The translations under genes were made by a program, and so were the position numbers. The notes under the pieces are model-generated. The model was not told the DNA's origin. It ran no database searches and saw only the letters and a program-made list of their open reading frames with translations. A stretch of DNA of 64,000 nt from Proruminimicrobium sp964487915. GTDB taxonomy: Bacteria; Elusimicrobiota; Endomicrobiia; Endomicrobiales; Endomicrobiaceae. The number at the start of each line of letters is the position of its first letter. The stretch's first letter is position 1. The DNA is taken from assembly GCA_964487915.1 (NCBI GenBank), contig CAZASN010000003.1:185880-249879 (forward strand), given 5' to 3'. Positions 35,147 through 43,492 of the stretch are shown here, piece after piece.

Positions 35147-37783
35147 TTATTTAACGTTCGCACCGCAGCATTTTTTATATTTTTTGCCGCTGCCGCACGG
35201 ACACGGATCGTTCCTGCCTATTTTTTTTATATCTTTAGCGCTTATTTTTCCGCCGTTGCCTGCGCTGTTTTTTTCTTTTCCGGAATCAGCAGCCGTTTCA
35301 TTTTTCCCTTCAACCATTTTTTGTTGATTAAAAACCGGTTTGGGAGCAATATTAACCTGTACCTTAAACACATACTCTATTGTCGCTTCTCTGATTCTTT
35401 TCATCATATTATCAAATAAAATAAACGATTCTTTCTGATATTCTATTTTCGGATCTTTCTGGGCATAAGCTCTGAACCCTATGCCTTTTTTCAGCTGATC
35501 CAGTTCATAAAGATTATCTTTCCACGCCGTATCTATCATTTGTAACAGAACCATTCTCTCAATATGTCCCAAAAGTTCAGGCGTAAGCTGTTCTTTTCTT
35601 TTTTCATATGCTTCTTTTATTTTCTCAATAAGTATTTCTTTTAAAACTTCCTTATTTAAAACGTTTAAATCTTCTGAATTCGGCATTTCAAAATTAATTG
35701 AAAATGATCTTGCCATCCAAGCTTTAAAATTTGACCATTCCCATTGTTCAGGGTACGCTTTTTCAGGCGCCCACATGTCAACTTTTTCTTCAACCGATTC
35801 AAGAAGCATATCCTGTATTGTCGCAGAAACGTCTTCCCCTTCCAATATTTCGTTTCTCAAATTGTAAATAGCTTCTCTTTGCTTGTTCATTACGTTGTCA
35901 AAATCAATAAGCTGCTTTCTGATATCAAAATTCATGGCTTCAACTTTTTTCTGCGCATTTTCAACCGCTTTTGAAATCCAAGGATGCTGAATATCTTCTC
36001 CTTCTTTTAATCCGAGTTTCTGCATTAACGAAGACATTCTGTCCGAACCGAAAAGCCTCATGAGTTCATCCTGCATTGAAAGATAAAAACGCGAAGCTCC
36101 GGGATCTCCCTGACGTCCGGATCTTCCTCTTAACTGATTATCAATTCTTCTTGACTCATGTCTTTCCGTACCGATTATATATAAACCGCCCAATTCTTTA
36201 ACTATAGTATTCTGCCCTTCAACTCCGGCGCCGAGAACGATATCGGTTCCTCTTCCCGCCATGTTAGTGGCGATAGTAACGGCGTTTTTTGCGCCGGCCT
36301 GAGCTATTATTTGCGCTTCAAGTTCGTGAAATTTAGCGTTCAATACATTGTGCGGTATTCCTTTTTTTCTTAAAATTTCAGAAACTTTTTCCGATTTTTC
36401 AATAGAACGCGTACCGACAAGAACTGGCTGTCCCGCTTTCCAGCATTTTTCAATATCGTCAACTATGGCATTGTATTTTTCTCTTTCGGTTCTGTATATA
36501 ACATCCGGATAATCTTTTCTTATCATAGGATTGTTTGTCGGAACTTCAACTACTTCAAGTTTATAAATTTCCCAAAATTCGGACGCTTCGGTAAGGGCGG
36601 TACCTGTCATACCGGCAATTTTTTTATACATTCTGAAAAAATTTTGGAATGTTATCGTCGCCATAGTCTGGTTTTCTTCAGCTATCTGCATGTTTTCCTT
36701 GGCTTCAACGGCCTGATGAAGTCCGTCGGACCATCTTCTTCCCGGCATCAGTCTTCCGGTAAACTCATCAACAATAATTACTTCTCCTTCTTTTACAACA
36801 TAATGAACGTCTCTTTTATAAAGATTGTGCGCTCTTACTGCCTGAGTTAAATGATGAACCCATTCAGACTGCATATCATCATAAATATTTTTCAATCCCA
36901 AAACTTTCTCAGCTTTCTGTACGCCTTGTTCCGTCAAAACTACGGTATGATTTTTTTCGTCTACAAGATAATCATAACCTTTCGCCAAATCAACGCCGTC
37001 GTATTTTGCTTTTACTTCCTCCGCTTCCGTTATAAATCTGCCGTTTAACATCGGAACTATTCTGTTTGCGACGTAATATTTATCTGTTGACTGTTCTCCT
37101 GCTCCGGAAATTATAAGAGGGGTTCTGGCCTCATCAATTAAAATTGAGTCAACTTCGTCGATAATCGCATAATTTAACGGTCTCAGTACTCTCTGTTCTT
37201 TTGAAACGACCATATTGTCTCTCAAATAATCAAATCCGAGTTCATTATTGGTCACATAAGTAATATCGCATAAATAAGCCTGTTTTCTTTCTTCATTTGA
37301 AACGTCATGACAAACATTCCCGACAGTCATTCCGAGAGCATTGTATATAGGTTCCATCCATTCTTTGTCTCTTTTGGCAAGATAATCATTAACCGTAACT
37401 ACATGGACGCCCTTTCCCTCAAGCGCGTTTAAATATACCGCAAGAGTTGCAACAAGCGTTTTTCCCTCTCCGGTTCTCATTTCTGCAATTTTACCGCTGT
37501 GCAGAATACATCCTCCTATCATCTGCACGTCAAAATGTCTCAGACCGATCGTTCTTTTTGACGCTTCTCTTACGCACGCAAACGCTTCCGGCAAGATATC
37601 ATCCAAAGTCGCTCCGTCGGCAAGTCTCTTTTTAAACTCCTGCGTTTTTGATTTTAATTCTTCGTCGGAAAGTTTTTCTATCTGTGATTCAAACGAATTT
37701 ATTTTATCTGCTATCGGTTTAATTTTTTTTATATCTCTTTCGTTTTGCGAACCGAATATCGCGCCCATCAATGCCTTAATCAT
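35147..37783 (-). CDS. secA: protein translocase ATPase SecA
   Basis: 878 residues, a normal SecA length. Walker A is RTGEGKT (103-109), DEVDSILIDEARTPLIISG is Walker B, and the helicase-like motifs TGTALTEASEF and GRGTDIVLGAG are present. The C-terminal zinc-binding tail is CPCGSGKKYKKCCG, which contacts SecB or phospholipids, preceded by a low-complexity linker. It drives preproteins through SecYEG. The ATG has a strong GAGGAG site and a candidate promoter lies 38-66 bases upstream. Confidence 0.98.
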   Translation of the reverse strand: MIKALMGAIFGSQNERDIKKIKPIADKINSFESQIEKLSDEELKSKTQEFKKRLADGATLDDILPEAFACVREASKRTIGLRHFDVQMIGGCILHSGKIAEMRTGEGKTLVATLAVYLNALEGKGVHVVTVNDYLAKRDKEWMEPIYNALGMTVGNVCHDVSNEERKQAYLCDITYVTNNELGFDYLRDNMVVSKEQRVLRPLNYAIIDEVDSILIDEARTPLIISGAGEQSTDKYYVANRIVPMLNGRFITEAEEVKAKYDGVDLAKGYDYLVDEKNHTVVLTEQGVQKAEKVLGLKNIYDDMQSEWVHHLTQAVRAHNLYKRDVHYVVKEGEVIIVDEFTGRLMPGRRWSDGLHQAVEAKENMQIAEENQTMATITFQNFFRMYKKIAGMTGTALTEASEFWEIYKLEVVEVPTNNPMIRKDYPDVIYRTEREKYNAIVDDIEKCWKAGQPVLVGTRSIEKSEKVSEILRKKGIPHNVLNAKFHELEAQIIAQAGAKNAVTIATNMAGRGTDIVLGAGVEGQNTIVKELGGLYIIGTERHESRRIDNQLRGRSGRQGDPGASRFYLSMQDELMRLFGSDRMSSLMQKLGLKEGEDIQHPWISKAVENAQKKVEAMNFDIRKQLIDFDNVMNKQREAIYNLRNEILEGEDVSATIQDMLLESVEEKVDMWAPEKAYPEQWEWSNFKAWMARSFSINFEMPNSEDLNVLNKEVLKEILIEKIKEAYEKRKEQLTPELLGHIERMVLLQMIDTAWKDNLYELDQLKKGIGFRAYAQKDPKIEYQKESFILFDNMMKRIREATIEYVFKVQVNIAPKPVFNQQKMVEGKNETAADSGKEKNSAGNGGKISAKDIKKIGRNDPCPCGSGKKYKKCCGANVK

Positions 37784-37820
37784 TATGTCTCCTCATATTA
37801 AATACTGATTTATGAATAAG

Positions 37821-37849
37821 ATTTTACATTTTTTATATATAAAATTCAA
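37821..37849 (-). promoter_or_regulatory. Candidate promoter of secA
   Basis: On the minus strand a -35 box TTGAAT (37844-37849), 17 bases, and a -10 box TAAAAT (37821-37826). Transcription would begin near 37814, about 31 bases before the ATG. The 224-base gap around it is AT-rich and otherwise holds only a weak 6-bp hairpin. Confidence 0.45.
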
Positions 37850-38007
37850 TAATTTTTTGATTACTTTTATGATATGTTTTTTATCGGAACAATAAAAAAC
37901 TTTAAGGTTTGAAAAATATCAGATATTTCTTTGTCGGTATATATTTTAAATATAAACGCATCCGATATTATTTTTTAAAATTTATGCTGCGGAAAAATTT
38001 TCATAAA

Positions 38008-38691
38008 TCACAAATTTGCGCCGGCTTTTGCAAGTTTGTCGGCAATATCATTTTTTATGTTGCCGGTATGGCTGTCTATTTTTCTCCACAAAATATCAAT
38101 GCCCGAAGCAATAACAGTTTTTACGTATTCTACGGCAAGAATATTTTTAGGTTTCCATTTTCCCGTTACAAAATATTCTATTCCGAGATAGTCATAATTT
38201 ATTCTTATTTTTTTTATATTATTTTCTTTACACCAGTTTATAACTTCTATAACGGCGCACAATTCTCCTCCGAACTGCCGTGCGGAAGTATCTGCGATAT
38301 TTTTTGATATTTCTTTTATTTTTTTATCTCCCAAAAATATAACGGCTCCGCAGCCCGTTTTTCCGTTTATGAAAGAACCGTCTGCAAACGCCTCATAAAT
38401 GCCGGTTTCTTCTTTATGAACTTCAAAACCGTTTATTTGCTCCCACGATTTATTTATAATTTTCACTGCGGTTTCATCTTTTACGTTAAGATTTACAAGA
38501 GAATAAGATTTTTTTGACGGTTTATAGTAAATGTTTATTTTCCCGAGTTTTACAAGAGAATTTTTCAATGATATCTGAACCATATAATCTCTGAAAGAAT
38601 CCGAATCATAATAAGCATCCAATCCTTTTTCTTTAATAATTTCTATAAATTTTGAGGCGAAAACCGAAAGTTCATTTTTAAATAATGTCAT
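38008..38691 (-). CDS. ribonuclease H with novel N-terminal extension
   Basis: 227 residues. The C-terminal RNase H domain (about 98-227) has all four catalytic acids: Asp104 in EAFADGSF, Glu143 in QFGGELCAV, Asp167 in INYDYLG and Asp215 in TGNIKNDIADKLA. It would cleave RNA in RNA-DNA hybrids. The first 95 residues do not resemble the usual hybrid-binding domain and I do not recognise them. It lies directly upstream of the secA promoter gap and is separated from queE by 1 bp, so it is the last gene of the queuosine operon. Confidence 0.87.
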   Translation of the reverse strand: MTLFKNELSVFASKFIEIIKEKGLDAYYDSDSFRDYMVQISLKNSLVKLGKINIYYKPSKKSYSLVNLNVKDETAVKIINKSWEQINGFEVHKEETGIYEAFADGSFINGKTGCGAVIFLGDKKIKEISKNIADTSARQFGGELCAVIEVINWCKENNIKKIRINYDYLGIEYFVTGKWKPKNILAVEYVKTVIASGIDILWRKIDSHTGNIKNDIADKLAKAGANL

Positions 38692-39408
38692 TTATTTTAT
38701 ATCCCATATTTTATGCATCTGCGGCAAAATTCTTACGTCTTTTATTTTAGCAGATGCAGCGGCGTAAAATTCCACAATCTTAAAGTACTTTTTTATATTA
38801 TTTGAATCCGGCTGTAAAACCAGTTTTATATTTTTTGAAACGGACTCAATCATATTTACGGCCTTTATAAATTCTTTTTTTTCGGTATTTTTTGATATGA
38901 CTATTTTTACAAAAATCTTTTTATACGCCGTTTTTAAGAATTGCTCATGCTCGCGCAAAAAATTTTTCCCGCAAGCCGATTTTAATTTTATGTCCATTGA
39001 AATAACGTCGCACAATTTATATATTTTTTTAAGCTCTTCCGGTAAAGTGCCGTTGGTTTCAAGATAAACATTTATTTGTTTTTCTTTAATGCGTTCCAGA
39101 AAATCTTTCAGAAAGCCTGAATGTATGAGAGGTTCTCCTCCGGTAACAGAGACTGAAGGCATAAATCCGAAAAATTTTTTTTTATTTTTGTTAATTATTT
39201 CAATAACCGCGGAGCACAATTCATCAGGCGAGTAATCGCCGTTTTTATTGTTTACGGTTAAAGAATATTTTGTATCGCAGTAAGAACATCTTATATTGCA
39301 TCCCTCAAATCTTACAAATATCTGCGGGATGCCGGCATAAATGCCTTCTCCCTGGTAAGAAAAAAATATTTCATTTACGGGAGCTTTTTTTTGCGATTGC
39401 CGGATCAT
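38692..39408 (-). CDS. queE: 7-carboxy-7-deazaguanine synthase QueE
   Basis: 238 residues. Radical SAM enzyme, with the [4Fe-4S] ligands Cys37, Cys41 and Cys44 in EGCNIRCSYCDTKYS and a GGEP motif (TGGEPLI). It converts 6-carboxy-tetrahydropterin to 7-carboxy-7-deazaguanine in the preQ0/queuosine pathway. The ATG at 39408 overlaps the queC end by 38 bp, unusually long for this operon but supported by the conserved MIRQSQKKAPVNEIFFSYQGEG start and an upstream GAGG site. Confidence 0.95.
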   Translation of the reverse strand: MIRQSQKKAPVNEIFFSYQGEGIYAGIPQIFVRFEGCNIRCSYCDTKYSLTVNNKNGDYSPDELCSAVIEIINKNKKKFFGFMPSVSVTGGEPLIHSGFLKDFLERIKEKQINVYLETNGTLPEELKKIYKLCDVISMDIKLKSACGKNFLREHEQFLKTAYKKIFVKIVISKNTEKKEFIKAVNMIESVSKNIKLVLQPDSNNIKKYFKIVEFYAAASAKIKDVRILPQMHKIWDIK

Positions 39409-40036
39409 CTATTCCAACCTCTTCAAAACCTTTTGCGCGCAGTTTGCAGGAATCGCATGTTCCGCACGGTATTTTTTTTCCGTTATAACAACTCCATGTA
39501 TATTGATAAGGAACTTTTAGTCTCAAACCGAGTTTTATTATCCCGTTTTTTGACATTTTTTCTATCGGAGCTATTATTTTAATATTATTTTTCAAAGCTT
39601 TTAAAACTCCGTCCATGGCATTCAAATAAGACGGGGTACAATCCGGATATGAAGAAAAATCAACGGCATTTACGCCGAGAAAAATCGCCCGCGCTTTAAT
39701 TGTTTCGGCATAAGATACGGCGTATGAAAGAAATATTGTATTTCTGCCCGGAACGTAAGTCGTCGGGACATACCCCTCTTTTATTATTTTATGTTCGGGA
39801 ATTTTGACCGATTTATCTACAAGAGAACTTTTGCACCAAGGTATCGTTATCTTGATTATATTATAATCAAGATTCAGCATTTTTGCGATTTCAGAGGCTG
39901 TTTTTATTTCTTTTTTATGTTTTTGTCCGTAATCAAAAATTAGACAGTGAACTTCATATCCTTTTGACAACGCGTAATATAAAACAGTCGTTGAATCTAA
40001 ACCGCCGGATAATAGAACTACCGCTTTTTTTTTCAT
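39371..40036 (-). CDS. queC: 7-cyano-7-deazaguanine synthase QueC
   Basis: 221 residues from the ATG at 40036, which overlaps the queD stop in an ATGA arrangement; a longer frame to 40072 would overlap queD further. The PP-loop ATP site is LLSGGLDSTT (9-18) and the zinc-binding cysteines are in CYNGKKIPCGTCDSCKLR. It makes preQ0 from 7-carboxy-7-deazaguanine, ATP and ammonia. Confidence 0.96.
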   Translation of the reverse strand: MKKKAVVLLSGGLDSTTVLYYALSKGYEVHCLIFDYGQKHKKEIKTASEIAKMLNLDYNIIKITIPWCKSSLVDKSVKIPEHKIIKEGYVPTTYVPGRNTIFLSYAVSYAETIKARAIFLGVNAVDFSSYPDCTPSYLNAMDGVLKALKNNIKIIAPIEKMSKNGIIKLGLRLKVPYQYTWSCYNGKKIPCGTCDSCKLRAKGFEEVGIDDPAIAKKSSRK

Positions 40037-40401
40037 TTGCTTACAATTGCCGATGACGTTTCGCTTTCCCACACTTCAACCTCGTAAACTTTTATGTCAT
40101 CCGTCTCTAATTTTTTCATTTGTTCAAAAACAAAAGCCGCTATATTTTCGGCTGTAGGATTTACTTTATCAAAAGGCTGCGTTTCGTTTAAACATTTATG
40201 ATCAAGCGCCGACATTACTGCTGCCAAATGTTTTTTTATGTCCGTAAAATCAATAAGCATGCCCGCTGAATCAAGTTTGCAGCCCGATAAACACACTCTT
40301 ACTTTCCAATTGTGTCCGTGAAGATTTTCGCACTTTCCTTTATACTCTCTTAAAAAATGAGCAGACGAAAAACTGCCTAAAACAGAAAGTTTATATCGCA
40401 T
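40033..40401 (-). CDS. queD: 6-carboxy-5,6,7,8-tetrahydropterin synthase QueD
   Basis: 122 residues. The zinc ligands are His15 (SSAHFL), His28 and His30 (NLHGHNW), and Cys24 is the likely catalytic residue. It converts dihydroneopterin triphosphate to 6-carboxytetrahydropterin, the first dedicated step of preQ0 synthesis. It starts right after murI. The GTP cyclohydrolase FolE and later queuosine enzymes (QueF, QueA, QueG, Tgt) are not in the window. Confidence 0.95.
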   Translation of the reverse strand: MRYKLSVLGSFSSAHFLREYKGKCENLHGHNWKVRVCLSGCKLDSAGMLIDFTDIKKHLAAVMSALDHKCLNETQPFDKVNPTAENIAAFVFEQMKKLETDDIKVYEVEVWESETSSAIVSK

Positions 40402-41205
40402 TTATTTCTCCAACTCAACTTTTTTTACATTTTTTATTTTTTTACCGAAAAAAGTACTGCCAAGTTTTTTAAATTTTTCCGGACAGTCGCTTACGTAAAA
40501 AACATGTCTGCCTTGTTGCGCGTCATTTTCAATATTCTTGTCACGTAAAAGATTTTTAACTTCGTTCGCTATAGCTATCGCAGAGTCAATTATTCTGACA
40601 TTTCCGCCGATTACTTCCTGTATTGATTTTTTTAAAAGAGGATAATGCGTGCATCCAAGTATTATAGTATCTGTTTTTTTCTTCAAAATTCCCGTCAAAT
40701 ATTCCTTTATTATATCTTTTGTTATTTTAGCGTCAAACCAGCCCTCTTCAACAAGAGGGACAAACAGCGGGCAGGCCTGCGAAAAAACTTTTACTGATTT
40801 ATTATGTTTTTTTATTTCTTTTAAATATGCTCCGCTCTTTATCGTTCCTTCTGTTCCTATAACGGCAACACGTTTGTTTTTTGTATTTTTAACGGCCATT
40901 GCCGAACCGGCCGTTATAACGCCTATTACCGGAACTTTTATTTTCTTTTTCAAATCTGCAAGACTGAACGCAGACGCAGTATTACAAGCCACAATTATAA
41001 GTTTAACGTCGTGTTTTACAAGAAATTTTGATATTGCAAGAGCAAAACCCGTAACGACTTTTTTTGACTTTGAGCCGTAGGGAACATGAGCGGTATCCCC
41101 GAAATAAATTATATTTTCTTTCGGAAGCAATTTAGTAACGGCTGACATTACCGTAAGTCCGCCAAGCCCTGAGTCAAAAATTCCTATTGCAGATTTTCTG
41201 TTCAT
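40402..41205 (-). CDS. murI: glutamate racemase
   Basis: 267 residues. The two active-site cysteines are Cys74 in VACNTASA and Cys185 in LGCTHYP, and the FDSGLGGLTV (10-19) start is conserved. It makes D-glutamate for peptidoglycan. It ends exactly at the queD start and is followed upstream by lptG after 22 bp. Only one racemase gene is seen. Confidence 0.97.
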   Translation of the reverse strand: MNRKSAIGIFDSGLGGLTVMSAVTKLLPKENIIYFGDTAHVPYGSKSKKVVTGFALAISKFLVKHDVKLIIVACNTASAFSLADLKKKIKVPVIGVITAGSAMAVKNTKNKRVAVIGTEGTIKSGAYLKEIKKHNKSVKVFSQACPLFVPLVEEGWFDAKITKDIIKEYLTGILKKKTDTIILGCTHYPLLKKSIQEVIGGNVRIIDSAIAIANEVKNLLRDKNIENDAQQGRHVFYVSDCPEKFKKLGSTFFGKKIKNVKKVELEK

Positions 41206-41227
41206 CGTATTTCCTTTTATTATTATA

Positions 41228-42313
41228 CTATGTTTTTATACGCGATAAAAGATACAGCCCTATAATACAAAATATCACATTCGGAAGCCATGCCGCCAAT
41301 CCAACGCTTAAAACCTGATGTTCGCCCAAAGTTAACGCAAATCCCTGAAGAGTCCAATATATAAATGAAAATATTAACGCAAAAGTAAAACTGATTATTT
41401 TGCCGAATCTTTTGCCGAGCCCCAATGCAAAAGGAATTCCGATCATCATAACGATTATATGGCTGAATACGCTGGCAAAACGCATATCATATTTTATCTG
41501 GTCCTTTAAAGTGTTTTTTCCTAACATTTGGTTTTTTTGTATATATTCTTTGAAAGCTTTCAGATTCATTTGTTCATATCTCGTATCTTTAGCGATAAAA
41601 TCGCCGGGTTTAATGTCTATAGAGGAAATTTTATTTTGGAAATAGTTTTCCCGCCAGTTATTTGAATCGTCAAAAATGCGTTCAACTCCGTTTTTTAAAA
41701 GCCAGCCGCGATTCTTATAAAACGCTTCTCCGACCACTATATTTTTTTTAAGATAGAAATTACTGTAATATTCGTCTATTATTACATTTTTCATATATCC
41801 GTCTGCCACGTTCAAATATCCGACAGACATTCTTGTATTGTCTTTAAGAGCGACTATTATATTTTTATATTCTCCGGTTAAGTTTTCATCAATATCATTT
41901 TTTTCAATTTTGACGTTTCTGACATACGATGCGGCCGCAACCGTTTTAGGTATTATAAACTCTCTTGCCGCAAAATCTATTATACCCAAACAAAAACCTA
42001 AAAAAACAAAAAGAGCGATTAAATTCCATATATTTATTCCTGAAGCCTTTAAAACCGTTATTTCATTTCTTTTTGCCAAATCCCCAAGAGAAAAAAGCAG
42101 CGCAAGCAAAACTGACAGCGCAAAAACGTCAATAGTCCACCAAGGCAAATTAAAAAGCAAATATTCAACAATGGTAATAAACGGAGTTTTCTTTTCCATG
42201 TAAAAATTCATTTCCCTGAATAACTCCGAAATTAAAACAATAAATCCGAATGCGAAAGTTATGTAAAACAACGGTTTTAAAAACTGTTTTGATATATAAA
42301 CGTAAATTTTCAT
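41228..42313 (-). CDS. lptG: LPS export permease LptG-like
   Basis: 361 residues with six transmembrane helices: three near the N-terminus, then a large periplasmic beta domain and three C-terminal ones. This is the LptF/LptG (YjgP/YjgQ) family layout. It pairs with LptF and the ATPase LptB to lift LPS from the inner membrane; LptB is not present here. Its start overlaps the lptF stop in an ATGA arrangement. Assignment as LptG rather than LptF rests on order. Confidence 0.9.
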   Translation of the reverse strand: MKIYVYISKQFLKPLFYITFAFGFIVLISELFREMNFYMEKKTPFITIVEYLLFNLPWWTIDVFALSVLLALLFSLGDLAKRNEITVLKASGINIWNLIALFVFLGFCLGIIDFAAREFIIPKTVAAASYVRNVKIEKNDIDENLTGEYKNIIVALKDNTRMSVGYLNVADGYMKNVIIDEYYSNFYLKKNIVVGEAFYKNRGWLLKNGVERIFDDSNNWRENYFQNKISSIDIKPGDFIAKDTRYEQMNLKAFKEYIQKNQMLGKNTLKDQIKYDMRFASVFSHIIVMMIGIPFALGLGKRFGKIISFTFALIFSFIYWTLQGFALTLGEHQVLSVGLAAWLPNVIFCIIGLYLLSRIKT

Positions 42314-43413
42314 TTTTTACTCATTTTATTAAATAATATTATTCCGACAGCCAATGTGGCGATATTGGGCAGCCACAATATAATTGCCGAGGGAATATAC
42401 CCTTTTTCTCCGATATTTAAAGCTACAATCAAAAGCATGTAAAATACAAAAAGAATACAAAGGCTAAGTCCGAATCCTGCCGCCTTTCCGCCTTTTCCTG
42501 CCATCATGCCTATCGGTATGGCGACTATGGCTATAAATATCGGAGCCGCGGCTAAAACCCACCTTGTCCAATATTCATTTTTATATTTATAAATTTGGTC
42601 ATCATCTTTGTTAAATGTTTTTATTTTTTTACTAATCTTTGAAGAAGTAAGCTCTTTTAAAGTCATATCCGCCGAATTTATGTTGTTCATTACCGGTATT
42701 TCAAACTGATAAGAAGCAAAATGAATGTGCAGCATATTTTCAGGCACTTTCGGATCGGTTTTCTGCCAATATCCGTTGAATAATTTAAATTTAACGATTC
42801 CTTTTTCAACGCGTACGGTAGCCGAAGACGATGCGATTCTCCAAGGAATTATATCCTGATTTGCATCATTATTTGAATATTTATATATATTAACGCCGGT
42901 TAACACGTTATTCTCAGGATTTACTTTATGGGCGTATATTTTATATTCTCCGAGCTGCGTAATTGTTTTTTCATTGAATTTTGCCAAAGGCGTCTCAACC
43001 AAAATCTGTTTATAAAGGGTTCTGAAATATTTGAAGGTTGACGGTGAAAACGAATGATTAAAATAAACAAGCCCGCAGCTTATAATTATCACAAAAATTA
43101 TAATCGGCATTGACAGGGTTTTGTAATCCGCTCCGGTTGAACGCATTATCGTAATTTCGTTATCCTCCGAAAACCTTCCGTAGGAAAGCAAAACTCCGAA
43201 TAAAATAGCCATCGGAATCGTAAGAGATAAAATATTGGGGATAACCAGCAAAAAAAGTTTAAAAACTATCCAAAAGGAAACGCCTTTTGACAAAAACAAA
43301 TCAATGAGCATAATGACCTGTTCCAGTAAAATTGTCACTGAAAAAACAATAAGCCCGAAAATGAACGAGCTCAAAAATTCTTTAACGATATATTTATGCA
43401 GTATTTTGATCAT
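42310..43413 (-). CDS. lptF: LPS export permease LptF-like
   Basis: 367 residues, with the LptF/LptG family layout: three N-terminal transmembrane helices (one near residues 12-35), a periplasmic beta-jellyroll-like region and three C-terminal helices. SFIFGLIVFSVTILLEQ and the late IGMMAGKGGKAAGFGLSL are characteristic. A candidate promoter at 43427-43455 lies just upstream and gives a very short leader. It begins the minus-strand operon that continues through lptG and perhaps murI and que genes. Confidence 0.9.
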   Translation of the reverse strand: MIKILHKYIVKEFLSSFIFGLIVFSVTILLEQVIMLIDLFLSKGVSFWIVFKLFLLVIPNILSLTIPMAILFGVLLSYGRFSEDNEITIMRSTGADYKTLSMPIIIFVIIISCGLVYFNHSFSPSTFKYFRTLYKQILVETPLAKFNEKTITQLGEYKIYAHKVNPENNVLTGVNIYKYSNNDANQDIIPWRIASSSATVRVEKGIVKFKLFNGYWQKTDPKVPENMLHIHFASYQFEIPVMNNINSADMTLKELTSSKISKKIKTFNKDDDQIYKYKNEYWTRWVLAAAPIFIAIVAIPIGMMAGKGGKAAGFGLSLCILFVFYMLLIVALNIGEKGYIPSAIILWLPNIATLAVGIILFNKMSKK

Positions 43414-43426
43414 TTTTATAGAAATG

Positions 43427-43455
43427 ATTATACCATAATGAACGTTATAAATAAA
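43427..43455 (-). promoter_or_regulatory. Candidate promoter of lptF (very short leader)
   Basis: On the minus strand a perfect -10 box TATAAT (43427-43432), 17 bases, and a weak -35 TTTATT (43450-43455). The -10 box ends 13 bases before the lptF ATG, so the leader would be only about 6 bases. It separates the radical SAM array from the lpt operon. Confidence 0.45.
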
Positions 43456-43492
43456 CCGATAAAAATCTCAGTCTTTTTAATCATGCAATTTG

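Noticed and set aside
37784..38007. Small gene or RNA in the gap between secA and the RNase H gene
   Set aside because: The gap is AT-rich with only a weak hairpin and a candidate secA promoter; no credible coding frame.
40402..41227. preQ1 riboswitch ahead of the queuosine genes
   Set aside because: queD is adjacent to murI without a leader; no knot-like structure is seen.
43414..43492. RiPP precursor or terminator after array member 1
   Set aside because: Only 79 bases, no ORF with a leader-like sequence and no convincing hairpin.
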